Shown: piece by piece, positions 1 to 10,300 of the stretch
Numbering within the stretch: the stretch's first letter is position 1
How the letters are laid out: each line of letters opens with the position of its first letter
DNA from: Aphelenchoides besseyi
Taxonomy: Eukaryota; Nematoda; Chromadorea; Rhabditida; Aphelenchoididae
Assembly: GCA_024699855.1 (NCBI GenBank)
Contig: JAMPIQ010000003.1
Location: 7,750,001 to 7,814,000, forward strand
DNA: 64,000 nucleotides
Direction: 5' to 3'
Notes under the pieces: generated by a model
Database searches by the model: none
The model's input: only the letters and a program-made list of their open reading frames with translations
Told to the model about the DNA's origin: nothing
Translations under genes and position numbers: made by a program

Positions 1-1819
1 GAACTTCAAAGACACTGACCATCTAATTCACAAACAACACGCAACATTGAAAACCGGTCGGAGATGAAGTGTTCGTGAATACGAGTACGTGATGAGTTAA
101 TAGACGAGTAAATTTGGTTGTTTATTACCCACTTAAAAGGGCAATGAAATTCGTTCGATAAGACTTGCCATGAATTATGTGGGCTTCGGATTAGCAGATA
201 TACGCAATTGAGAAGCAAAAGAACAAAAACGGGAACTGCGAGACCCAAAGCGATTAACAACGATGACGATCGAGAAAATTTCTAAAATCAGAAGTCAACA
301 AGAGATTTAACGGTCGTCATTCGTTGTGCTTATCCACTGGATAAGAGAACTAGAAAACTCGAAACCAAACGAGTAATTTCGACCGGAGCTTGTTTTTCCA
401 AAAGAACATAAAAGGTAATCAATCGGCTTCATTTGTCATGCTGTATCGGGGGTAAGATGAATATGCGGAATACAAAATTCGGACAAAACGAACTCCAAAT
501 AAATGAGCAATATCGGCACATCAATCATAAGTTCAGTTGCTCTAAAGTGTATGGTTCTCAACCAAAAGTTTGGCGAATTTAAAATTGTCGCTCTAACGAG
601 CAGTTGAATACCGTAACGTTGAAAATACGCAGTCAGTCGAATCATATTTGCGTGCCTCTAAACCACGTTTTTAAACAAACTTTGAATGACGACAAAATTG
701 CGTGCTACAACCGACCATGAACAATATGTCCGGTTGAGGGTTCCGAGAAGCGGTAAAGATCCGAATACTGTAACCAAAAAGCAGGTGAGAAATAACAGTC
801 GGATTGTTTCTTGCGACGATCAAAAATACCAATCTCTTAGTAAGCTGCCACCTCTACATGAAACAACTTCTGCTAATTAGTTCAAATCGACATTCTAATG
901 TGACCAACGAGTTGACTTTTAATTGCTGAACTCGACTGTTAAATACGCGAATTGTGAACGAACGTGAACTGCAGAGTTAGAGACTTCGTGTTGCGCGATG
1001 GTCGTCGAACGTCCGGAAATAATCCGACAAAGTCGAGAAGCACAGTCCAAAGTGCTACAGTGCGTGAATTAATTAGCCAGAAGGAGTGAGACGAGCAAAA
1101 CGAATGAGCCAAAGCGAACGAAAAAATTGCCAATTTGGATCGGGAATTTGAAAAAGAAGTAAGTAGAAGAATGGGAACTGAATGATCGATTTGCCCACAT
1201 GAGTAAAATTGGAATATGAGTACAGGATTGATTGCATTTTAACTGTTTTCATTCACTGGTTAGCTACAAGTGCAAAGATGTCAATGTAGCGGCAAACGAT
1301 TAACATAAAACAAAAGACGTCATTTCTGTCAATCAACTGTCAGTTACAAGGTGAAGAGGATGGACAGAAGATATTCATTGATAAATGATCATTCATTTCC
1401 TTCAAAGAACATGTGTGGTAATCATTTTTCTATGATCTTCGAACTCTTTCGATTGACTTACCACAATCTTCTTTAAAAATGATAGTAGTTTTAGAAGATT
1501 TAAGCCTTCATAGCCATAAAGATCTCAAGCTATTAACTCAAAAACTTGTTGCTCATATGATTGTTTATTCCAATTGAAAGCATAAATTCGACTACTTTGT
1601 TTTCTTCAACAATGTCTCTTTCAAGGTACGACGTAAAGATCTGAACGAATTATTGTCGTTTATTGGTCCGCATACTATTTATCAGCAATCGCGTTCTCTT
1701 GACTCGAGTATACGGTCGGTTTGATGCTTTCAACTGATTTCATTGTTTTTATCGGACGCTGAGGTGAAGAATGATTTTTAAGCCTGAATATAATCATAAA
1801 GCTTTGAATTACCTTCCAC
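1..1819. other. Intergenic, no supported gene
   Basis: No conserved protein motif, tRNA-like or rRNA-like segment was found on either strand. Open frames are under 90 codons and mostly lack an ATG. A minus-strand frame near 6-260 encodes a hydrophobic stretch but begins at TTG, so it is not called. The right end is the 3' flank of the kinase gene. Confidence 0.6.
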
Positions 1820-3001
1820 TCACCCAAAGACCATCATCTCATTATAAGATGGAATATCCGCAACTAGTCGTCCGTTATGGCGCTTCTTGTGGAGTACAAG
1901 CAAATCGGAGAAATACGAATCACTCAACAGACTCATACCACAGAGTCTTTTGTTTGGGTTGTAAATAAGAATTCGTTGCATAAACTCAATACTTTCGGGG
2001 TCACAATGCGGTAAAAGCTAGAAAAATGATTTTGTTTGTTGATCACTCACTTACAGGACTCAATCCACGTGGATTCACTGGTGTTCCAGGCAGACGAGCA
2101 AGTGCTCGCATCTCATGAAGATCATTTGGGTTTGGAGTGCCAAGAGCTTCAATAACCAAACAAAGCTGATGTTTGCTGTCTCGTCCGGGAAAAAGAGGTG
2201 AATCACGAAACATTTCTCCAAGAACACACCCACCAGCCCACACATCTACAAAAAAAGGAGATCGAGTTCCACCTTCCATTAACTTACCAACTAATGGAGT
2301 GTAGAAAAATGAGTCCATCAAAAGTTCTGGTGCACGGTAATAGCGAGTTACTTGGTAGGGGGTTGATTCGACATTTGGCTTTAGAACCTTCGCATTTCCA
2401 AAGTCGGCAATTTTCAAAGCTCCATGATATGGATCAATCAGAATGTTTTGCGGTTTAATGTCGCGATGACATATTTGCTTCTGAAAAATGTTTGTTTGCC
2501 CATGTTTTTCGAGTAATCAGGCCTTGAACAAGTAGTGCAGTCCATTGAACAGTTGCCATGTGTAGATCTTAATATCCGTAATGTTCGGATATCGTCCACA
2601 CAACGACTTGAGAGCCGAATGCAGAGTCGAAGGCATGAAGTCGAAGACCATTGATATACATATCTAAGATGTGTTGGCATTAATGCTTCGTCCTAGAAAC
2701 TTACTCGATCATCGGGTGCACGAGTTTTGAAGGTATAAAGAATTTGAATGATATTTTCGTGCTTTTCTTTGGACAATTCAAGAAGCATCATTGTTTCGTA
2801 GTTTTTTGTTTCGAGCTCATTTTCTGGCCACGTTTTTTTGACTGCGACTTCGCGTTGAGGTGATGGTTGGAGTAGGGTGCCGCGGTAGACATTTGAGAAG
2901 ACGCCGGATGAGTGAAGACGAAGTTTAACCAACTTCAAGATAACGACCTTTTGAGTGGGCATTTGCAGCGCAACATATTCGTGAACTTTTGGCTGAAACA
3001 T
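1820..3001 (-). CDS. GSK3/shaggy-family Ser/Thr protein kinase, divergent
   Basis: A protein kinase of the glycogen synthase kinase 3 group, expected to be cytosolic. The five-exon model (2705-3001, 2523-2663, 2288-2480, 2055-2245, 1820-2017) sums to 1,020 nt, giving 339 residues in one frame. Visible motifs are the VAVKK lysine, CHRDIKPQN catalytic loop, DFGNAK, and RYYRAPELL with the activation-loop tyrosine two residues before the T-R. DVWAGGCVLGEMF and LFPG follow as in GSK3. The glycine-rich loop is degraded to SSGVFSNVY, and the arginine that reads primed substrates in GSK3 (NRELQIM) is a tyrosine here (NYETMML). Introns are 37-42 nt; the one at 2481-2522 appears to use a GC donor. The start at 2999-3001 is the first in-frame ATG of the exon; an upstream exon near 3103-3128 could not be joined in frame. 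Nematodes carry several rapidly evolving GSK3-like kinases, some working in sperm, and this may be one. Confidence 0.85.
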
Positions 3002-4039
3002 TGTTGACGACGTCAACCGATTGGAACGAAAAAAACCAAGAGAATGCAAAGTTGCATAAGAATTTTGTAGGATTGGATTTTAGTTTATAAACATAGAACT
3101 TACAGTTTTTTGATCTTTCTTGGCTCATCCGGTTAAAAGTACTAGACTTATTTTATAACAAAAAACTTAAACTTACACGTTAATTTCTTGAAACTTTTAT
3201 TTAAGAGATTCGGTATTAATTCTTTGTCAACAACACTCGAGAGATTCTTTATTTACAATAGAGGAACCCTTATTTATTCAGGGGTTTGTTTTGGATTTAT
3301 GTACAATATTAATCGAGTTTTCAGACAATATTTCTGCGTATTTGGGAATAAGGTCTATCGACTTTGAACATTAATTGATGATTGTTGGGCAAATGGTGGC
3401 TATACCAGTTTACTATTATTAAGTGATTTTTTTAGATGGTTACCCCAATCTCGTTTGTCAAATCTAAATGAAGGATTGATTCTATGAGTAAAGGATTCAA
3501 ACTTATCTCTTCATTCGATCGTTAAAACGGTAAACGATAATCAACTACAACTATCTCGGCTCAATAATCTCTTGAGAATGAACGCTTTCAGATGTTTCGA
3601 CAGGTTTCTTTATGGCTTAGTTCACGACTTAACAGAGAATAACGACATTTCGAGTCGATACAAATAACTCGGTTAATATATGAAGCCACAACAATTGCTC
3701 GTTTGTTTCATATTAAAAAAGAATGAATCACAGGTGCTATTAAAGAGTCAACCAACTCAACTTTTGAATTCATTCGTTACTCCACTAAGATTCTGAAGAA
3801 ATAACCGATTCGTCTTTAATGGAAATCTAGTTTATTAGTAAAACAAGTACAAGTTCGAATACGCAAAATACAATAATTGGGAAATGACTGATAAAAGAAA
3901 GTCCAACTGTTGACTAGTCCCCAATCAGCAATCAGACCTTCCGTTTGTAGTCCAACTGCTGACTAGTCCCCAATCAGCAATCGGACTAAAGTCTTCAGGT
4001 AGAGGATACAATAATGAAATGGACGAAAACAGATTCATC
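3002..4039. other. Spacer between kinase gene and 28S 3' end
   Basis: AT-rich spacer with no supported gene. It would contain the promoter of the minus-strand kinase and, at its right end, the 3' external transcribed spacer of the rDNA unit. The only structure seen is the two-copy repeat at 3901-3986. Confidence 0.6.
3901..3986. repeat. Two-copy 37-bp direct repeat beside the 28S 3' end
   Basis: The segment 3901-3937 recurs at 3950-3986 with two substitutions and a 49-bp period. Both copies contain GACTAGTCCCCAATCAGC. The pair lies about 50 bp beyond the 3' end of 28S, where rDNA spacers often carry processing or termination repeats; that role is inference. Confidence 0.8.
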
Positions 4040-4454
4040 CGATCAAAGGGTAGTCTCAACAGATCGCAGCGTAAAGACTGCTCTGCTGCTTACAACCCCT
4101 TGACCAGTAGTCAAGTCGTATTCAAGCGATCTTGCACCCCGACATTACACCACACAAAGTCGTATGGAATCGACAACCAAGCGGTAGTTAAACCACGAGG
4201 CAAGGTCAACTATGGGGTTTGAGCTACGCCGCACGCGAGTGCAACGCATAAGAGTACCGCCCGACACCGGGGCACGAGAGTATTGTCAACCTGACTAGAC
4301 GGGCTTCCAACTTAGAGGCATTCAGTTGTAATCCCCCAGATGGTAGCGTCGCACCAGCGTCCGATCGGACGAGCGCATAAACCAATTGTCTGAACCTGCT
4401 GTTCCTCTCGTACTAAGCAGGATTACTATTGCAACAACGAATTCGACAGTAGGA

Positions 4455-4501
<47 letters not shown>

Positions 4502-4543
4502 ATTAGTGGGTGAACAATCCAACGCTTTGCGCATTCTGCTACG

Positions 4544-4581
<38 letters not shown>

Positions 4582-4604
4582 AACGTCGCTATGGACGCTT
4601 GGCT

Positions 4605-4651
<47 letters not shown>

Positions 4652-5019
4652 GTAAACTTTACAAATCAAAAGGATCGATAGGCCACGCTTTCGCGGTCTG
4701 TATTCGTACTGGAAATCAAGATCAAGTAAGCTTTTGTCCTTTTACTCTACGTAAGGTTTCCGTCCTTACTGAGCTTACCTTAGGACACCTACGTTACTGT
4801 TTGATAGATGTACCGCCCCAGTCAAACTCCCCGCCTGACACTGTCTTCGGCGCGGGTCGTCCGTTCGCACGAACTTAACACCAAACACAAGCACACCGCG
4901 AAGGCGTGCGTTTCCCGTCTAACCGAATAAGTAAGGAAACGATGAAAGTAGTGGTATTTCATTGGCGTGCCGAAACACTCCCACTTATGCTACACCATGC
5001 ATGATTCTTCACAAAGTCA

Positions 5020-5057
<38 letters not shown>

Positions 5058-5064
5058 GTCTTTG

Positions 5065-5104
<40 letters not shown>

Positions 5105-5147
5105 TTAGGGACAGTGGGAATCTCGTTAATCCATTCGTGCGCGTCAC
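4040..5147 (-). rRNA. 28S rRNA, 3' segment
   Basis: This is the 3' third of large-subunit rRNA on the minus strand. Conserved blocks can be read in order: the segment around the classical R1/R2 sites (GAATGGATTAACGAGATTCC), the GACCGTCGTGAGACAGG block near 4480, and the GATCTGTTGAGAC block near 4060 that sits close to the 28S 3' end. The 3' boundary is approximate. At 5131-5147 the gene is broken by inserted DNA; the rest of 28S resumes at 14848. The two segments together give about 3.66 kb, normal for a nematode 28S. Confidence 0.9.
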
Positions 5148-8100
5148 GCTTTGGCGGAAGGCCCGTCACCGGGTACCTTGTCTGCTTCTCGGGTAACACC
5201 TATCGGCCGCGAAACCGACATTCAACCTCCACAGAGCTTTGTTTAAGTAGTTAAATCCACTACCTGTCCCTAAGGACTAACCGCTTAGAATGCCATGGGT
5301 AAACCCATGGATTAGACCACAAAGTAGACAAATCCTTCAACCTCAATCTGACACCGTTCCTCGTCGCTATTGCCAATTCTCTTTATCAAGACGTCTCTGT
5401 TACTCCCTTCACCGATTCCAACGAACTAAGGCATCCGGGCACTCCACATTTAGTGGGACGTGGGCCATCCTTATATTCAGCTTCACATCATAGTAGTAAG
5501 ATTGGTTTTGAAGAGCTGAGCGAACTACTACAACGATCCACCAAACTTTCGGCAGGCCTCCAACTGCACACGAAGTGAGCTGGTCGTGCTACACAGCCAC
5601 TCGCCCTTAGTCTCCTCTTCCTCAACTACAGTTTCACTTCTCCCACACAATCGTGGGGTCTCAACATTCAACAACCGACAACAACTTCGAGAGGCATCTA
5701 AGTTCAAAGTCGTGTTCTGAGTCAACTCAAGTTATCTTCCAGCTTATCACCGTACGCTCAAATGAGCTCTCACCAGTCTACTCGTACCTAGCACTGCAGC
5801 TCGCTGCATGCGCTCCAACACCGCTTTCGCAGTGCGGGTCGGGAAGCCTAACTCTTTCAAGTTCGATAATACATTCGCTTTGACTTCACCGCAGGTACCG
5901 ATAAGTATCGGAATCACAGTCACCCCACCTGGGTAGTCTTTACCATAGATCTCCGACACCACCTTTCTCAAGTTATTCTCATCCGGGTAATAAGGAATTG
6001 ACATCGTTTCACTATCACTCACAGTTGAGTTGACAGCATACTTTTTGATACTTAACTGCTTCCATCTTGTCTAACGCAGTTAGCCACGCTACACCGACTT
6101 CTACAATCTGTATACGCCCATTCACCTTGTCAAATATAACGAAGTCTGGCCGATTGTGCTTCATTGGATGAGGAGTAGTGACGGGGAGATCGTACCAAAT
6201 CTCAACCGTGTTACGTTCAGATCTCACTGGCGTGATGATCGGTTGGGTGTAGTGCGTTAATGCTATCCCATATAGCTTACATAAACCACCGTACAGAGCG
6301 CGGCATACCGAGTTGTGTCGAGGAATCATTACCGTAGTACGAAAGAACGGACAACCCGATACGACGTGCTGCACGGTTTCTGGCGCAGACTTGCATCTAC
6401 GACAGATTCTTCTTGTTTCAGCACCCGAACCATCACAGAGCACACACATCTCCTGAACCGCAATCACGTTTCGATAATTGAGCTTAGACAAACAACCCTT
6501 CGCATTCCACAAAAATGAAAGCTCCAGATCAATCGTCGGCTCCTTCCCTTCAATCGTGTGCAATATCACTACCCCAGCACGCGGCAATCTGCTCCAGTCC
6601 TCAAACATCCTCTTGTGAAACTCTTTGCGTATCAGCTTTTTGACCTTCCGACTCGCTTGTGTCGGATTTGTGTACCAAGCTTCATCGCCTCCCGGCTCCA
6701 CTCTTACACTGATACCGCGACGCTCTTTCGAAAACGCCACGACATCTTTTAATTGGAATTTCTCTAGGATTGCAATGAAATCAGCCGTTAACGTGCGTTT
6801 ACTTCGTGCTAGCAGGGAGTGTGAAACAAACCCGATGCTGTTATCAAATCGTTTCGACACTGCATGTAAGCGAAGCCTTGGACTACACTCTCATACAACA
6901 CCAATTCAACTGATTTCAGGCCTAATCCGCCCATCCGGGGGTCGACGTACGTCCTTGCGGCGGACGCAACCTTAAACCGGAACTTGGCGTCGGTAAGTTT
7001 CTTACGCAACTCCATATCGAATTCTATGCATTTCTTTATTTGGGAGGCAAACATGCCATGCCCAACCAACACGTTTCCGAACAAGTAGCTAGCTACCGGC
7101 ATGACGACCGAGTTAATATATCGACGACAGTTTGACGTGCCATCCGGTCAACAGCCAATATCTTGTCTACTCGCTTAAGCATAACACCTTCGATACGCTC
7201 CCACGCAACGCCTTCAGCCACTTCAATGCCTTGCTCTACACCTAGATACTTATACACATCCTGCGAGCCCAGCAACTTGATGGATTCGTATGTGGAACTA
7301 CCAGGTTGTGGGTTAACCTGTCGCGACGTAGCAATTGCACACTTCTTGGGATTAAGTCGAAGCCCTATAGCATTGCCAAGCTTCTCGACCTCTCCCAACA
7401 TTCTCCTTGCTCCATCCTGTGTTCGATTATAGAGTTTCAGGTCGTCCATATAGAACAAGTGATTCAGGGTCAGAGGGCGTCTGTTCCCGTCACCACTTGC
7501 CCCACGTGAGTGTACGCTACCATAGGCAGTTTCCACCGACTCAAAGCTTCTATTAAGATGGTTTGATATTGGCGTAACCGCAAGGCAAAACATCAATGGA
7601 CTCAATGAATCACCCTGCTGCAGCACACCGTTCTTGATAGGCAAATACTTACTAGTGTGCGTTTTGTCATCGCTTCGAACCTCATACTTTACTTTATTCT
7701 TCTTCATCAAGTCCGCAATCAGTGTATGAACACGACGGTCTAAGCTAACACGCTTCAACAAATAATTCACATACGAATGAGGCACCGAGTCAAATGCCTT
7801 CGCGAAATCAACCCAGGCTACAGAGAGGTTACTCTTAGCCGTTCCGGCTTTGGTATATTTGGCATCAGTAGTCAAGCACTGGTCAAGGACCTGCGCATGA
7901 GTACAACCCCATACACCTTTTCTACATGAAATCTGCTCCCCAGGCAGGATGTTATGTGCATCAAGGTGACTCCGTAACCAAAAAGCGAGATGAGCCGTCA
8001 CTAACTTATAGCATGTATTCAAACAAGCAATCGGCCGGTAATTTCCAGGGTCCTCAGGGTTTCCACCCTTCGCCAATAAGATTACCCGTCCGACTGCAAA

Positions 8101-10283
8101 CCATTGAGGAATTTTCAGCCGTTTCGTTGTTGAGGTCCACAGCCAATCAAAAAGCTTTCGACTGGCTGCACCGATACGTTTCCAAAGTAAATTCGGGATT
8201 GCATCGGGACCGGGTGCTTTCATGGGTCTCACTTTCTTCAGCTGTTTGTTCCATTGTTCCAAATTATCAGCTAGACTTCCCAACGACGAGCTAACATTCG
8301 GTAAACCAGTCTCCCATGCAGCAAGTGCTCCAGTTCTCTCGAACCTTCTACTCTCACCAACAATAGGTTTCCAGTACTCCCGAACACTTTCACAAGTTTT
8401 GCTTGTAGCATCGCTGCTACTCGCTCTATCACCACCAGCAAGTAGGAACCGCACCGGCTTTCGCCGAAGTGCAATTCGTTTCTCCTGGCTCAATCTCAAA
8501 TTAACCCGTCGTTTCAGTCCATCTAACTGTCCTTTAAGGGCACACAACCGTCTAGCCAACTCATCTGTTGAACGTATATTGGCGTAGCGGTTACGAACTT
8601 TCGCGAAATTCTTCTTCTGACGATCCGTGGGCGGTGTCCCGGCGCGACGGCGGCTGAGCTCATCTGTTATCCAAGAAATTCGAATACGCAGACTTCGCTC
8701 CTCCGTCTTCTGAACTTCGTACCAAGTGCGACGCTCCGTCTCGCTCTCATTCAATCTTAGTGCAGCTTGGGCGTGGAGGACACGACCACAAGCATACACA
8801 GCGCAGTTAAGCCTAAACAGCTCTTCTACGCTTCGACGGTTTCCCTCGCCGTTGACATGTATATTAACGACTCTGTTACACCACTCCCACTTCTCGTCCT
8901 CGACCTTTTGCAGTTTCACTTTCCGTCGTTCGTTACCCTTTCTGTTCTTAAGCGCTTCATAGAAAAACAGCTTAAATAGCTTGTGGAACTCAGTAAAGTC
9001 CGTGATTCCCTTTTCGGCTAACTCCTTAATTCGGTCCATTCTCCGAATATCCTCATTCTTTCTCACATAGTTATTCCCATTTCCAACTCGCTTTTTGCTC
9101 GGACCGGGGATCTTGGCTGCCGTTTGAACTGCTACTGCATGCACGCGTAACTCGCTCAAAACAGGCGCTGAAGGTTCGCCGTTACTAGGTCCGGATACTG
9201 AGTCTTCGCCACTATATCCAATGACACTCTCCGGACTTTCCTCGACGTCTCCAACTGCTCCTCCCGGGCCCTCAAATGCCACAACGTTTCGCGTTCGACC
9301 TACTTCTCCGTCATTTCCTTGTTCCCGAACAGGAAGTTCGAAATTTTGAGTTTCAGGTTCGAGTATCTCAGCGTCCAGCAATTCAACAGACTCGTTCGCA
9401 TACACCGCTGACTCACTCACTTCTGTTCGCCCTGCCATGAGAGTGTTCTCAGGAAGCAACTCAACATCCGAAGATGCGTCGTCACTCGGACGCCCGCTAG
9501 TCTGTAATCTACGGTCCAATGAGTCACGGTTAGCAACCGGCCTGCTTGCTCGAATAGCACCGTTCATCAATTCATAGCACTCATTCGTTCGTTTCATAAC
9601 CTCCGAAGGTTTGTACTCACTACTCTGTGTAAACTTCGAGTATTTAGCTGTCAATGATTTCGCCGACCGTTCCGGGAAATCTGTCCGTGTTTCACGTACT
9701 ATATTCCAGATGGCTAAGAAACTTGTCCACGATAACTTCCCAATCTGATGTTGCTTTGCCAAAACATAACAACAAACCAAAATCTCAGTCTCCTCTTCTG
9801 TCCACTTTGCGGCCTTCCCCGTCCGTGAAGGAGGGGGTATCTGCGGCTCCCCAGTGCTGGCTGATTGCTCGGCCGGTTGCCTGAGGGTTTGCCACGCTTG
9901 TCGACGCCGGGGTTCGGTGCCAACATTGTCTGCTTCACCTAGTCTCTCAATACCAATAGGATTGACATCGTGCGGGCTAAATACACGGTTAGCACAGGGA
10001 CTAGGTGTGACCGAAGTCACCGGTTCTATGCCACTACGTGCACCCGCCGCACCATTTAGGTTTTTGCTGATTAGTGGAGTTTAACGTCTTTTTCTTCGGG
10101 GTTATCGACCCCTCAGTAAGACTTTACCAATTAAGGAAGGACAGGTAGATCGCCCGCCCGACTCTGGCTTCAGCCACCTTTGCGGGTGCCCAGGGACACG
10201 ACGTGGACGTAGCCAGCGTGAGAAGAGACCAGAGAATACAACTCTGCTTTACCCACAGAGGGTTATCCCGTGCTCACCCGTCC
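5148..10283 (-). mobile_element. R4-like non-LTR retrotransposon B inserted in 28S
   Basis: A site-specific non-LTR retrotransposon of 5.1 kb lying in the sense orientation of 28S. Both ends abut a copy of the 17-bp target GTGACGCGCACGAATGG (minus-strand reading; copies at 5131-5147 and 10284-10300). The R2 site (CTCTTAAGGTAGC) is intact at about 14890, and the insertion lies some 40 nt further into 28S, between the R2 and R1 sites, which is where R4 of nematodes is known to insert. The 5' leader is about 260 nt. The single ORF region runs 10020 to about 5747, followed by about 600 nt of 3' UTR. The coding region has at least three frame breaks, so this copy looks inactive. Confidence 0.88.
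5747..10020 (-). pseudogene. R4-like ORF of element B: Myb-like, reverse transcriptase, restriction-like endonuclease; frameshifted
   Basis: A retrotransposon polyprotein for target-primed reverse transcription. The N-terminal third has a Myb/SANT-like segment opening KWTEEETEIL. The reverse transcriptase follows, with YRPIACLN, the VAWVDFAKAFDSVPHSY block, SLSPLMF and the catalytic FYMDDLK. The C-terminal part has a CCHC knuckle (CRRCKS, then H and C) and the restriction-like endonuclease core RPDFV, D, IVEV. The frame is open from 10020 to 7093, then breaks near 7110 (apparent AT dinucleotide gain), near 6830 and near 6030, continuing in other frames to 5747. An extra glutamine (VLQQGDS) sits in a motif where element A and other R-elements read VLQGD. 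Breaks could be mutation or assembly error, but the dinucleotide gain favours mutation. Confidence 0.85.
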
Positions 10284-10300
10284 CCATTCGTGCGCGTCAC

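Noticed and set aside
6..260. Hydrophobic minus-strand frame at the left edge, possible signal-peptide exon
   Set aside because: It starts at TTG rather than ATG and no downstream exon is available inside the window.
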